Source of the DNA: Gigaspora rosea
Lineage: Eukaryota > Glomeromycota > Glomeromycetes > Diversisporales > Gigasporaceae
Length of the DNA stretch: 64,000 bases
Assembly: GCA_003550325.1 (NCBI GenBank)
Contig: QKWP01000500.1
Coordinates: 192,654-256,653, forward strand
Reading direction: 5' to 3'
The notes under the pieces are model-generated. The model worked only from the letters and a program-made list of their open reading frames with translations, was not told the origin of the DNA and did not search any database. Each line of letters begins with the position of its first letter. Positions within the stretch are counted from its first letter, which is position 1. The position numbers were made by a program, and so were the translations under genes. Shown here in pieces: positions 10,414 through 21,350 of the stretch.

Positions 10414-11813
10414 TTAACATTGGAAGATTTCCCATGATGGTTCTGGAAGTGGTGGGAGGTTAATAATATGATTAGGAATGCCATTAAAGAAAAACTGCTT
10501 TTTGAGGAACTCCAGGGTCGGAGTGACTTTTGCATGATCTGTGATAGGCAGTTCTATTTCTGACTCTTGTGTGACTGCTACGTCCATGTGTAGGGTGTAT
10601 ATGACTTGTTTAATATCTTCTACTGTGTTCGGTAGTAGGGGTTTTGTTTTGTCTTTGTTTGTTCTTTCGCTTTGTTGACCTCTCAGTATTATGTCAATCC
10701 AGTGGTCTGGAATTTTTGTGAAGTAGTAATGTTGCCGGAGGAGCTGTGCAGCCTCTATCAGCTGTCTGGGGGTTGTAAACAGGATGGTTAGAGCGTATTC
10801 AGTGATCTGTTCTGGGTCATTGGGTAGCACAGGCTTATCCGTTGAGTTTGCATTTACGATGTTTGTTGGTAGTGGCAAAGTATATTGGTAAGTGTATTTG
10901 ATTATCTCTAAGAACTTCTTCACTATTATGTCCTCTATTGGGTAAGTAAAGTGTATTTGCGTTTTAATCTTCCCAGACTCATTAGATAGTCTAGGTTTAG
11001 GTTTAATAAAGTTGTTGGGTAAGTATTTGAAGTTGTAGAGTTTGTGGAGGTGGTCTGTTGCGGTTTTTATGCTGTTTTTTTTTGCCAGGTCTATAGAGAA
11101 AAGGTGCCTGACCGAGCGATCTAGTTTCTGGTAGGTATTTGGGAGTGGTGGTAGGCGTGGTTTTTCTGGGGGAAGCTGGTAGTAGGCTGCAGGAAGTTTT
11201 CTATCCAGTTCATAGTATTTTTTTAGTTCGCTTCGATAGAGCGAAAGTTTCTTTAGTGCTTTGGATTTCTTTATTGAGAAGTAGTACTTTAATGTTTCGT
11301 TGAGGGCTTGTGGGCCTGCAGGTAGTTTTGGGCGCTTGATAAAGTATGTTTCAGGAAGTTGGTTGAATCTATATAGTTTGTGTAAAGCTATGACTGTTGC
11401 TTGTGTGTTACTTCTATTAGTAATCGGGATTTCAAATGGTAGTTGTTCTTTTATATTAAATAGTACCTCGTCAGGGTCTCCAGATAGAGCATTAAGTGTA
11501 GAGGTGAAGATGGCTCGTCTCATTTCATCAAATGTCAGCTGTGCTTTGTGTTGTATGAATCCTCTGCAGTATTGCACTATTTTGGCAATCTTGGTGTGGT
11601 TCGTCTTGTTAAAATTTATGCTAGTGAGGTAGTCGATTGCTATTTTCTGTCTGAGCTTTTGATGTATACGAGTTCTGGCTTGTTTGTCTGTAATGATCAC
11701 ATTATTGATTTCTTTGTATTTGTATAGGCTGGTTTTGAATTCCGTTTCATACTCAAGTTGATGAACCAGTTTGTATCTATTAGTCTTTGTAAATGTGATA
11801 AAAAAGGTAGTAT
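10414..11813 (-). CDS. LINE ORF1-like protein with six internal repeats
   Basis: A long open frame of about 465 codons lies upstream of the endonuclease on the same strand. The first in-frame ATG lies inside a MITE at 11814, so the true ORF continues further 5' beyond that MITE and this start is artificial. The protein is basic and Leu/Pro-rich. Six repeats of about 50-75 residues begin near residues 142, 194, 254, 303, 357 and 434. Each has a core like L-X2-LYXF-X2-LP-X2-FI followed by a KPXLPN-type turn (examples HKLYRFNQLPETYFIKRP and HKLYNFKYLPNNFI). No zinc knuckle or RRM is visible. By position it should be the RNA-binding ORF1 product, but that role is inferred. Confidence 0.6.
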
Positions 11814-11993
11814 AGGACCCCAAAATATATATAGATAGGTCAGGTTAATTATAGGGTTACTAAAAAAGAAAAGAACTGCAGAAAAAACTTTAAAAATAAG
11901 CAAAAAAATTACTATAAATAGAAAAGATCTGTATAAAAACCTCAAAAATAAGCAAACTTATACCTAACCTATCTATGTATATTTCGGTGTCCT
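11814..11993. mobile_element. AGGACCCC hAT-like MITE, copy 3
   Basis: Ends AGGACCCCAAAATATA and AGGACACCGAAATATA in inverse, with a perfect 8-bp duplication GGTAGTAT (11806-11813, 11994-12001). It is 180 bp long and the interior is nearly the inverse complement of the copy at 14309. It interrupts ORF1 of the LINE. Confidence 0.85.
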
Positions 11994-12342
11994 GGTAGTA
12001 TCTAAATGTATGAGCTTTTGTTTGATTGCGGGGGTGTAGTACTCTTTGTTGGTTGTGTACTAAATTTGTAATGGGCCAGCCTTTCGATGCCTTCTTTTGT
12101 CTTCAGTGCAGTAATTATGCAGTCATAGTGCCAAGTCTCACTGTCAAATTGTTGTGAAACCTCTTATGTCTTGATTTCCATTATGCCTCTGGTCCATTCT
12201 TCGATTTGGTCTATGTCCATGTGAGTATGTCATGTATTCCTAGCCGTGACTTGGCTGTAGATTGGTACTGGCATTGGTGACAAGGATCGGCTCCTTATTG
12301 TAGAAGGTGTGCCTCTGTCTACTTCCATTTCTGCCTGTTGAT

Positions 12343-12580
12343 TATACATGAGGACGAAATTATTTCGGGTTCTAAAACCCGAAATTAAAATTTGAAGACG
12401 AAATTGTTTTTGATCTATTTACTTGAAAGACGAAATTATTTAATACTTTTTTTGAATAGACAAAATTATAAAGAACATATCTATATAAATTTTATTTGCT
12501 CTTCCTTATAAAAAATTTTAATTTTCTCTAATGAAGACGAAATAGGCCTTTTTCAAAAATCAATTTCGGTGCCATCACTA
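12343..12580. mobile_element. hAT-like MITE with GACGAAAT motifs
   Basis: Ends TATACATGAGGACGAAATTA and inverse TAGTGATGGCACCGAAATTG, with a perfect 8-bp duplication CTGTTGAT (12335-12342, 12581-12588). The motif GACGAAATT is repeated internally. A degenerate relative seems to lie at about 22790-22905. Confidence 0.75.
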
Positions 12581-12718
12581 CTGTTGATCTCCTCCCTGCA
12601 GTATAGGGTTGTATTCTTCCGTGGTGCGGTCCATATCTGGGTCCGTGTGGGACAGCCCCTGCATGTTCATCCCTGTATTCTTATTTGTGCCTAGTTTTGG
12701 TGATGAGTTGTTGTTTAG

Positions 12719-13247
12719 GGGGCATCTATAAATAATGTTATGTACCCCCTCATAGTAGCGCTGGACCCCCCTCTATTATATAAAAAAAATTTTTCAAAAT
12801 CCGTATGTTTATATATAAAATTTTACAAAAACTTGAATATATTGTGACACAGTGATCCGATTTGGATGATTTAGGTACCATTCGATTCGTCTCAGTGAGA
12901 CGAATCCAATGTTACCAAAATCATTTCGTTTGGATTACTGGATCAATAGTTATTTACAAAAAACTATTGATTTTTTAGTAATTTTATAAGAAAACATAAT
13001 AACCAATAGTATTTTGCCAATAAAATTTGATCCAGTAATCCAAATGAAATAAATTTGGTACCATTCGACTCCTCTTACCGAGACGAATCGAATAGTACCA
13101 AAATTATTAAATTTGGACCATTGGATCAATTTTTAGCCAATTTTTTCTAAAAAAAATTACGTTATATTTTTTTGACCCCTCTACTTATTGAGAAAAACGT
13201 TATCGTTTGTCCAACCCCCCTTGTATAACATTATTTATGGATGCCCA
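12719..13247. mobile_element. PIF-like GGGGCATC MITE, copy 1
   Basis: Inverted ends GGGGCATCTATAAATAATGT and TGGGCATCCATAAATAATGT, flanked by TTA on both sides (12716-12718, 13248-13250). The interior has two dyads around GTCTCAGTGAGAC and near-palindromic text about TACCATTCGA. The second copy is at 55903-56437. The 3-bp TTA target and G-rich tips suggest PIF/Harbinger. Confidence 0.8.
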
Positions 13248-13272
13248 TTATGGTAATAGCTGCGTTGTTGCT

Positions 13273-13740
13273 TTATATGATCACGCAAATTTGGTTGCCA
13301 TTTCTAGTGGAGTTGATCGTCAGGCCACTGCCATTGTTAGAGTCATAGATCACATGATCAGTTAACGGGGTTGAGCTAGATTGCTCACTCTTTTGCTTGT
13401 TGGTGCTGGAAGCAGTTGTAGGTGGATTAATGTGCCGGGGTTTCTTGGGATTTCGTTCTTTCTCTGTGGTGTGTTTAGTTTCTTTGCTTAGCGGCTGCGA
13501 CTGTTGTGTTGGTAGTGTTAACTGTTGTAGGGGCAGCAGATGCATTGCTGTTTTGCTTCGTGTATTTTGCTTCCTTCTTTTGACTGTGTCAAGTTGCTGC
13601 TTGCCCTCTACTAGGGTCATGTTTTCTTTGTCTGGACTACTAACTTCTCTGCATCTTTTCTTTATCTTGGCTATGCGTTTGGTTTGTGCTTCTTGTATGT
13701 GCAGCGCTCTGCCACCTGGCTTAGGGAACTTTAACTTTTA
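13273..13740 (-). pseudogene. LINE ORF1 N-terminal part
   Basis: The minus-strand frame includes GGRALHIQEAQTKRIAKIKK, then SPDKENMTLVEGKQQLD and a Gln/Thr/Ser-rich stretch ending at 13273. It is basic and low in complexity, as expected for the start of an ORF1. It is cut from the rest by the PIF-like MITE at 12719. Confidence 0.45.
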
Positions 13741-14308
13741 TACAGTTTCCGATGATATTTCTTTTATGCTCTACGTTGAAATTGGTGATCGTCAGAAAGA
13801 GTATATTATATATATACTTTGATAAATTTTATTTTAATATATTTAAATTAATTTTTATTTTATTATAGCATCCTAAAGTTCTTAAAATGAGTCAAATTTG
13901 AAATGAAATTTTATATCAACGTCAAGTTAAAGAAGTTATTAAATCTAATCAACAAGTAAAAAGACTTTATATCGCAGCTCCAATTGTTTCTAGTGACTCT
14001 GATAAATGTATGGAAGATCAAGTTAATGACAATAATAAAGAGGATTTAATAGTAAGTGATGATGATAATGTAGATAGTGATGAATTAACAGAAGATAGTA
14101 TCAAAGAAAATGAAAATCAATGGAACACAATTATTTCTCAGTGGATTGAAGAAATTGATCATGAAAATTGTGTTGAAAATAGTGGAGATAAATTGTTACC
14201 TAGTGGTGATTTGGATCAAAAATTTTTAGTAGGAACACGTGATATTCATCCAGCAGAAGATCCAGTTGCAAAATGAGAATTATTACATATTTTTGTTGAT
14301 AGTTTGGA

Positions 14309-14488
14309 GAAGACCCCAAAATATATATAGATAGGTTAGGTATAAGTTTGATTATTTTTAAGGTTTTTTATACAGATCTTTTCTATTTATAGTAATTTTT
14401 TTGCTTATTTTTGAAGTTTTTCTGCAGATCTTTCTTTTTTAGTAACCCTATAATTAACCTGATCTATCTATGTATATTTCGGGGTCCT
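14309..14488. mobile_element. AGGACCCC hAT-like MITE, copy 4
   Basis: Ends AAGACCCCAAAATATATA and AGGACCCCGAAATATACA, flanked by GTTTGGAG (14301-14308) and GTTTGGAA (14489-14496). Excision restores the frame DSLETPAFIEF of the hAT transposase, which proves the boundaries. Confidence 0.88.
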
Positions 14489-14532
14489 GTTTGGAAACGC
14501 CAGCATTTATTGAATTTACAAGTAATCAATAA

Positions 14533-15091
14533 ATAAATACAATCGTTCAAAAAAGGTTCGTTAATATAAATTAATAATTTTTAAATGTTTAATATTATTT
14601 AACCAATATAAAATTTTAATTCATTATATAGAAAGGTATTCAACTACTTTAAAGTTTTAACATTTAAAATAAATTTTAGTTGTTTATTTTGCTTTTATGC
14701 CATAAACGCTTTTCAAAGATTATTTCAAAATTTTTTTAATAGCATATGTAACGTATTATATTAGTAATATATAGTTATTATTAAATAAAGTATACGGTAT
14801 TAAATTTACAAAAATATTTATTTTTTTCATAATATATTTGAAAGCTTCTAAATTTCTTGATAGCATATTTGTTAATTGATGTGTAATAAAACAAATTTAC
14901 TATATACATTCTTTAACTTTCTATACAGTTATGTTTTACAATCATTTGTTAAAGAATTAAATGATATGTACGGAATAAATTTTTTAATCTAATTTGTGAC
15001 AAAACCAATTCATTGCTAATAAATTTCTTAATTAATTTTTAAGTTGATTCTTTAATAGAATCCAAATTGGATAATATTCTTTCAAAGGTTA
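14533..15091. other. AT-rich non-coding stretch
   Basis: Follows the stop of the hAT transposase; no frame, RNA gene or inverted end was seen. It may be the 3' flank or 3' terminal region of the old hAT element. Confidence 0.45.
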
Positions 15092-15737
15092 TCTCTTAAA
15101 CTGTCCAGTGGCCAAATATGCCCACTAGAATGTATTTTTTTCATATTTTTTACAATAACTTGAAATTTTATTAAGCATATGTCCCCCTATTTCTAAGCTA
15201 AAGTAAAACTTTGAGATATTTTTAATTATTATTAAGTAAAATTTTTAATTTAACTTTAATAGTATTAAAGATATTTACTTTAAATTCTAAAATTTTATTA
15301 TAAAATTTTCAAAATATTTTTTATTAATTTTTAAATTTTTATATGCTCCCATCTATAAAAAAAATTTTTGCTATTATAAAATGTTAAAATTATAAAAATT
15401 TCAATAATTAAAGTTATTTTTTAAACCAAATTCTACAATTTGTAACAAAATTATATGGGACTTATGCTCAAAATTTTAAAAAGTTTGCCAATGAATAAAG
15501 ATAAAATTTTGTATTTTTTTAAAAAATAATTGATTTTTAAAAGTTTTACTATATAGACAACTTCATTTTTTTCTTATAATTTAAAAATAAATATTACTAT
15601 TTTATAATTTTTATTTTTAAATATTATATATAAAATTTTTTTAAAATATTTTAAATTTTAATAAAAATAGATCAGAATCAACTATTTTAACATTTTAGTA
15701 GCCAAATATGCCCGCTAACTGCTAACAGTTTAAGAGA
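15092..15737. mobile_element. TA-flanked MITE with ATATGCCC ends
   Basis: Ends TCTCTTAAACTGTCCAGTGG and TCTCTTAAACTGTTAGCAGT, both followed by GGCCAAATATGCCC-like text, flanked by TA (15090-15091, 15738-15739). The interior is plain AT-rich DNA without a gene. TA target suggests Tc1/mariner-type mobilisation. Confidence 0.65.
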
Positions 15738-16164
15738 TAAGTGTATGAGAAGTTTTACAAATATAATTAGTATCACAAATAGGTAATATAAATTGCCTCA
15801 ATAATCACGTTTGCAATAATTACATAGCTAGAATAAATAACTAGAATATATATAAAAAATGTTTACTATAGTTAGTTTATATAAGGACATAAGTCATATA
15901 CTCTTACCAAATGACTTATGACTTATGACAATTCATGTAAATCATATAGGTCATATGACATCATTTGCCAACACTAGTGTAGATGGCCCTAACTGGCTAA
16001 GACTAAAAATATCTATTATAGCAAATACAGCAATTACATAACCACAAATAATCAACTGTGGAAACTACCTAATAGAATATATCCTTAAAACTTACCCCAA
16101 ATACAGTACTTTCAAAAAACAATTACAAAAAAACAAATCTTATATCTAGAGCAATTATGCTCAG

Positions 16165-17264
16165 TAGAGTTCCGAAGTTTGATCCGGGTTTGATTTGAGT
16201 TTGATCAAACCCCAAATCAAACCAAACTCAAACTATAAATTTTATAAAGTTTGAGATCAAACCCAAATTAAAATAAAAAATAATCAAATTCAAACCAAAC
16301 CCAAATACTATACTAAGTTTGATTTGAGTTTAATTTGAAGTTTGCAAACTAGTTTGAGTTTGAATAACATAAATATATTTTTATATTTTAAACAAGTTAC
16401 TTAATTGATAATTACCTGTTAACTGGAGAGTGATCATAGGCGAAATGTAGCATGCTTCTATTTACAACTTTTTTCTTACTACGTTAATAGTACTTGTCGA
16501 CCAATTGAAAGTTGTAGAGCTTGTCAAGACGCATCTAACGGTGGTTATATCATCCAAATCGGTCCAGTGGATGGCAAGATATCATCAAAAAACAATTGGC
16601 CGACTATATAAAAATCCGTGACAGAGATTATATAAGAAAATCACTATAGGCGAAATGTGGCGTGCTTCCATCTAAAACTTTTTTACTTACTAAGTTAACG
16701 ATATATGCCCACTAATTGAAAGTTGTAGAGGTGCATCTAACGGTAGTTAGATGCGCCGAAACGAGCTCTACAACTTTCAATTAGTGGGTGTATCACTAAC
16801 TTAGTAAGTAAAAATGTTTTAGATGGAAGCACGCCACATTTCGCCTATAGTGATTTTCTTATATAATCTCTGTCACGGATTTTTATATAGTCGACCAATC
16901 GTTTTTTGACGATATCTTGCCATCCACTGGACCGATTTGGATGATCTAACCACCATTAGATGCGTCTCGACGAGCTCTACAATTTTTAATTAGTGGACAT
17001 TTATCGTTAACTTAGTAAGAAAAAAATTTGTAGATGGAAGTATGCCACATTTCGCCTATAGGGTCTTTATATTATTCAAACTCAAACTAGTTTGCAAACT
17101 TCAAACTCAAATTCAAACCAAACTCAAATTTAACTAAAAAGTTTGCTTCAAATCAAACTCAAATATTTTTTTTAATCATAGTTTGGGTTTGAGTTTGATT
17201 TCAAATCAAATCAAACCCAAATCTGACCTAAAGTTTGATTTGATCCGGGTTTGTAGGAACCCTA
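16165..17264. mobile_element. hAT-like foldback element, 1.1 kb
   Basis: Tips TAGAGTTCCGAAGTTTGATC and inverse TAGGGTTCCTACAAACCCGG are flanked by a perfect 8-bp duplication ATGCTCAG (16157-16164, 17265-17272). The outer 250 bp on each side are built from GTTTGATTTGAG-type repeats in opposite orientation, and the centre is a 630-bp palindrome. No coding capacity. The LINE frame resumes on both sides. Confidence 0.85.
16432..17062. repeat. Inner 630-bp palindrome of the foldback element
   Basis: The arms mirror around 16747. Each arm holds two inverse copies of a block including GGCGAAATGT, AACTTTCAATTAGTGG and GGTCCAGTGGATGGCAAG. The arms are roughly 310 bp each and highly similar, so the transcript would form a long hairpin. 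Confidence 0.75.
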
Positions 17265-17587
17265 ATGCTCAGCAGACAACAAGATACTTTTAGCATGAAA
17301 GCACCTTTTCTCAAGAATTCATCATTTACTTAAAGGCAAACAACTTCTATAGTTTTAAGTCATTAAGCAAACTATCCTTAATAATCAATACCTCTATATG
17401 ATTGCAGATAGATATTAACCAAGGTATCAACACATTTGCATACCATACTAGCCTAATCTATTACCGCAATAAACACTGGGTACTTACCTATCTAGAAAAC
17501 AACATCATAATTGGCAAAGTCCGGAGATACTTTTCTCATACCAATACCGTATTCATCATGCCCTGGAACTCCAGACCAGACTTAGAC

Positions 17588-17918
17588 TAGTGATTTGAAC
17601 CAAGAAAATTTTTTTTTGTCAGTTAACTGAACCAAAATATTTGGTGTCAACTAATTCAACTGATTAAGATTACTTTATGTTTACTTTTGGAAATTTTCAG
17701 ACCTTTACTCAAATTTTTGTCTTGTCTACTATGTTCATTCATTTTTTTTTTAGAAGTTTTCGAGACCTTTGCTCTTTTATAATGTCATTTAAATTTTGTC
17801 AACTGATTCTCAACTAGTTGTACAGGTCAACCGATTAAGCATTTACTCAACCAGTTACCTGAAATTTATTCAGTTCGGGTTGGTTAACCAATTATAGTTC
17901 AACTGGTTCAAATTACTA
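17588..17918. mobile_element. hAT-like MITE with TAGTGATTTGAACC ends
   Basis: Tips TAGTGATTTGAACCAA and inverse TAGTAATTTGAACCAG, flanked by ACTTAGAC (17580-17587) and ACTCAGAC (17919-17926), 7 of 8. It sits within the left repeat of the composite foldback element. Interior text such as AACTGATT and AACCAGTT is self-complementary. Confidence 0.75.
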
Positions 17919-18041
17919 ACTCAGACTTTAAATTTTACTAATTTTAGACTTCAAACCAGACTCAGACTCAACTATGTGTCTGGTCTGGGTCTGGTCTAAA
18001 GTCTGCAGACTGGCCTAAGTCTAAATATAATTATATGTATT

Positions 18042-18838
18042 TTTTGGTGCTAAACAAGTTTACTCAGTGTATTTTGTTAGAATTAATTGGTAAAATTTTA
18101 TGAATTATAAGATTTTATAGAATTTTATTAATAAAATTTTATAAAATCTTATGATTCGCAAAGTTTTATTAATAAAATTCTAACAAAATGCACTAAGTAA
18201 ACTTGTTTAGCATCTAAAAATGCATTAAAACAGCTATTTTATTTTATTTTACTTGAAATTTGGAAATTTGATGCATAATTTTGGATTTTTGATTAAAAAA
18301 GTCAAATTTAAGCATCTTTTCTCCAAATTTCAAGTAAAATCAAAACAAATCTGCTAATTTGATGTATTTTTTAGGTGCTGAACAAGTTTACTTAGTGCGA
18401 TTTGTTAGAATTAATTGATAAAAATTTGTAAATCATAAGATTTTATAGAATTTTATTAATAAAATTCTATAAAATCTTATGATTCACAAATTTTTATTAA
18501 TTAATTCTAACAAAATGCACTAAGTAAACTTGTTCAGCACCTAAAAATACATCAAATTAGCAGAGTTGTTTTTATTTTACTTGAAATTTGGAGAAAAGAT
18601 GCTTAAATTTGACTTTTTTGATCAAAAATCCAAATTTATATATCTTTTCTTCAAATTTAAAGTAAAATAAAAACAACCCTGCTAATTTAATATATTTTTA
18701 GGTACTAAACAAGTTTACTTAGTGCATTTTGTTAGAATTAATTAATAAAAATATGTAAATTTTAAGATTTTATAGAATTTTACTAATAAAATTCTATAAA
18801 ATCTTATGATTCACAAAATGTTACTAATTAATTTTAAT
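18042..18838. repeat. Alternating palindromic modules
   Basis: Two modules alternate. One is a roughly 190-bp palindrome centred on TTATTAATAA with GTGCTGAACAAGTTTACTTA at its edges (18042-18226, 18357-18552, 18690-18838, and a half at 20342-20455). The other is a roughly 115-bp palindrome with TTACTTGAAATTTGG arms centred on a TTTGATCAAA core. The same two modules reappear at 59370-59600. Confidence 0.7.
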
Positions 18839-18884
18839 TTATGGCAGTTTGCAGAAAGGTGTGACCTCATGATTTTCATGATGA

Positions 18885-19560
18885 TAATGCGGAGAATCTT
18901 TGAGATTCTAAATAAGGAATCTAAATTTAAGAATCATTAAAAATCCGTAAAAAATTATATAATTATTTGATCAGTGATTACATAACTAATACAGTAATAT
19001 ACATATAATAAATAACCCACATTCATGTCACTTCGATTAAAAATTTTATGTTGTCCAGGTTTTGTTTCCATGGATTTGTTACGGTTCCCCATTTTTTATA
19101 TAATCATAACACTTTCTTTACCAAACCCAGAGACTGTTTCCATTATCTCTTTATTGAGTTTGTAAGCGAGATTTTCATTAGGCTTGTCAGTGTCTATTTC
19201 ACGACTTCAATTTTTTAAGTAGCGAATATTTTCTAACAATCTTCGAAGAATGATGTATTGAATCAAGTTATCTGATTAACATCATTTGCATCCATTACTT
19301 TGGATGAACTAACCGAATATGTCACTAAATTATTAGGTTCTTTTGAATTAAAAATTGTTCGCCTTTACTAAGCAATATTGAATAATTATCATAATATAAA
19401 AAAACTATATGCCATTTCAAGTCATCACTATACGCAGGAGGCATCATGATATTTATTGAATTAAAATATAAATACAGAAATATAATATAACGATTATATA
19501 TGTATGATAATAAAGGAAAACATAAAGCGAATATTAAATTTTTACTATATATCATGTAAT
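18885..19560 (-). other. Possible decayed coding fragment
   Basis: On the minus strand a short stretch reads IDTDKPNENLAYKLNKEIME and continues a little, which has the look of real protein, but stops follow at once and no family is recognised. The rest is AT-rich. Confidence 0.2.
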
Positions 19561-19631
19561 TTATTATATTTCAATTAAATTTTCACTTTACATTATGTAA
19601 TTTGGTTTGTTTTGATAAATTATATAAAATA

Positions 19632-20341
19632 NNNNNNNNNNNNNNNNNNNNNNNNNNNNNNNNNNNNNNNNNNNNNNNNNNNNNNNNNNNNNNNNNNNNN
19701 NNNNNNNNNNNNNNNNNNNNNNNNNNNNNNNNNNNNNNNNNNNNNNNNNNNNNNNNNNNNNNNNNNNNNNNNNNNNNNNNNNNNNNNNNNNNNNNNNNNN
19801 NNNNNNNNNNNNNNNNNNNNNNNNNNNNNNNNNNNNNNNNNNNNNNNNNNNNNNNNNNNNNNNNNNNNNNNNNNNNNNNNNNNNNNNNNNNNNNNNNNNN
19901 NNNNNNNNNNNNNNNNNNNNNNNNNNNNNNNNNNNNNNNNNNNNNNNNNNNNNNNNNNNNNNNNNNNNNNNNNNNNNNNNNNNNNNNNNNNNNNNNNNNN
20001 NNNNNNNNNNNNNNNNNNNNNNNNNNNNNNNNNNNNNNNNNNNNNNNNNNNNNNNNNNNNNNNNNNNNNNNNNNNNNNNNNNNNNNNNNNNNNNNNNNNN
20101 NNNNNNNNNNNNNNNNNNNNNNNNNNNNNNNNNNNNNNNNNNNNNNNNNNNNNNNNNNNNNNNNNNNNNNNNNNNNNNNNNNNNNNNNNNNNNNNNNNNN
20201 NNNNNNNNNNNNNNNNNNNNNNNNNNNNNNNNNNNNNNNNNNNNNNNNNNNNNNNNNNNNNNNNNNNNNNNNNNNNNNNNNNNNNNNNNNNNNNNNNNNN
20301 NNNNNNNNNNNNNNNNNNNNNNNNNNNNNNNNNNNNNNNNN
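19632..20341. other. Assembly gap (710 N)
   Basis: Unknown bases within the palindromic array. The sequence resumes at 20342 directly inside a hairpin module, so the gap very likely reflects failure to assemble inverted repeats. Confidence 0.98.
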
Positions 20342-20899
20342 ATAAGATTTTATAGAATTTTATTAATAAAATTCTATAAAATCTTATGATTCATAAAATT
20401 TTACTAATTTATTCTAACAAAATGCACTAAATAAACTTGTTCAGTACCAAAAAATACATATAAATATATTTGAACACAGACCAGTCTGCAGACATTGGAC
20501 CAGACCCAGACCAGACTTAGACTTGACTAAAAGTCTGAATATAAAAGTCTGAGTCTGGTCTGAAAATTAGACCAAACTCAGACTTGACTAAAGTCTGGTT
20601 CGAGTCTGGTCTGTAGAAGCACTTCTCTGGATGCAATCTCAACTCCAGACGAATCTCATCAGCATGTACCAAGGAGGTGTTAGCAGTACTATCTGCTATA
20701 TTTCATGGTCGAATCTTCTAGCCCAACTGCCAACTAAACCTTAACATAAATTATCTGGATCTTATCTTCTTAACTGCTATCAAACACCCTCTCACAACCC
20801 TTTACCACCTACTATACACAACACAGACTCTCTGGTTTTACACATTTTTTCTAAAAATGAGACCTCTTTACAGCTATTAGCCATTGCAAATTCTAACTC

Positions 20900-21350
20900 A
20901 AACAGAGCAGTAGTTATATTTTACACAAAGGCTTGGTCAAAAATATTGAATCTAACCAATGCTCAATGGGAATTGGCAGAGTTTAGCTTTTTAACAACCA
21001 GGTCATACAGAAGTTTTTAGCTAAAATATCCAACTGGCCTTCATTTTACAAAGTTGAACTAATGGCAATCCTGTCTGCAATCTCTACTGTACTATGCAAT
21101 TCTAGAGTACAGATTTTTACTGACTCATAGTCAGTTATCTCCAAATATAACAAACTCACCAAACTAAGTTACAATACACCAAAAAAATACAAGTTCAAAG
21201 CATACCCTATTTGACATACACTCCTTGGAGCAATTAAGTCTTATAGAATCAGCCTTGCAATGAGCAAAGTTCAAGCTCATACTGACAACACTTTCAACAA
21301 CCTTGCAGATTCTCTAGCAAGACAACATAACACAGCCTTGCAACTTATCT
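20900..21350 (+). pseudogene. LINE RNase H domain
   Basis: Forward text YKVELMAILSAISTVLCNSR, then VQIFTDS, a TAG stop where Gln is usual (TDSQS), SVISKYNKLTKLS, and finally KVQAHTDNTFNNLADSLARQ. These are the conserved Glu, Asp and terminal His/Asn/Asp blocks of the RNase H that removes the RNA strand in some LINEs. At least two in-frame stops show decay. The CAG or CAA to TAG change fits a C to T transition. Confidence 0.75.

Larger units (their letters stand above)
3509..13803 (-). mobile_element. Long LINE (non-LTR retrotransposon) insertion
   Basis: A 20-bp target duplication TATTATATATATACTTTGAT occurs at 3489-3508 and 13804-13823. The poly-A tail is read as poly-T at about 3508-3535. 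Reading leftwards the element has an ORF1-like region (13740-10414), an apurinic-type endonuclease (10273-9370), reverse transcriptase (about 8200-6957) and a C-terminal Cys/His finger (4523-4410). It is interrupted by elements at 3559, 5721, 6466, 8198, 11814, 12343 and 12719, and by frameshifts and stops, so it is inactive as shown. Its target was the last intron of a hAT transposase gene. Confidence 0.88.
2040..14532 (+). pseudogene. hAT-family transposase remnant, split by a LINE
   Basis: Readable pieces of one hAT transposase lie at about 2070-2370, 2560-2930, 3238-3468, 13869-14308 and 14489-14532. Landmarks in order are FLPCITHQMNL, a DTRWNS-like block (Trp codon now TGA at 2309), FCGFLNKLQKDSA-like text (here LCGFLNKLQ), ENRWK (Trp now TGA at 2791), and the C-terminal dimerisation block FWKSTIGIGPELAKIAIHI with VLVEQL. 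The last part is an acidic tail ending in a TAA at 14530. The final intron starts GTTTGT at about 3483 and ends TTATAG at 13868; the LINE sits inside that intron, so the exons NHLS and HPKVLKMSQ still join in frame. Further stops at 13899 (CGA to TGA) and 14274 (TGG to TGA), plus MITEs at 2939 and 14309, show it is dead. The N-terminal BED finger region is not visible. Confidence 0.8.
17568..20618. mobile_element. Composite GTCTGGTCT foldback element with assembly gap
   Basis: The left end has CTCCAGACCAGACTTAGAC and the right end its inverse (GAGTCTGGTCTGTAGAAGC), both followed inward by AGTCTGAGTCTGG-type repeats. Between them lie tandem palindromic modules (18042-18838), non-repetitive DNA and a gap. 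Possible target copies CCCTGGA and CTCTGGA suggest an 8-bp duplication but are not exact. The architecture resembles the 1.1-kb foldback element just upstream. Confidence 0.55.

Noticed and set aside
11300..11632. 110-codon plus-strand ORF
   Set aside because: Antisense shadow of the LINE ORF1.
19602..20355. Two 247-codon open frames
   Set aside because: They consist of N from the assembly gap.
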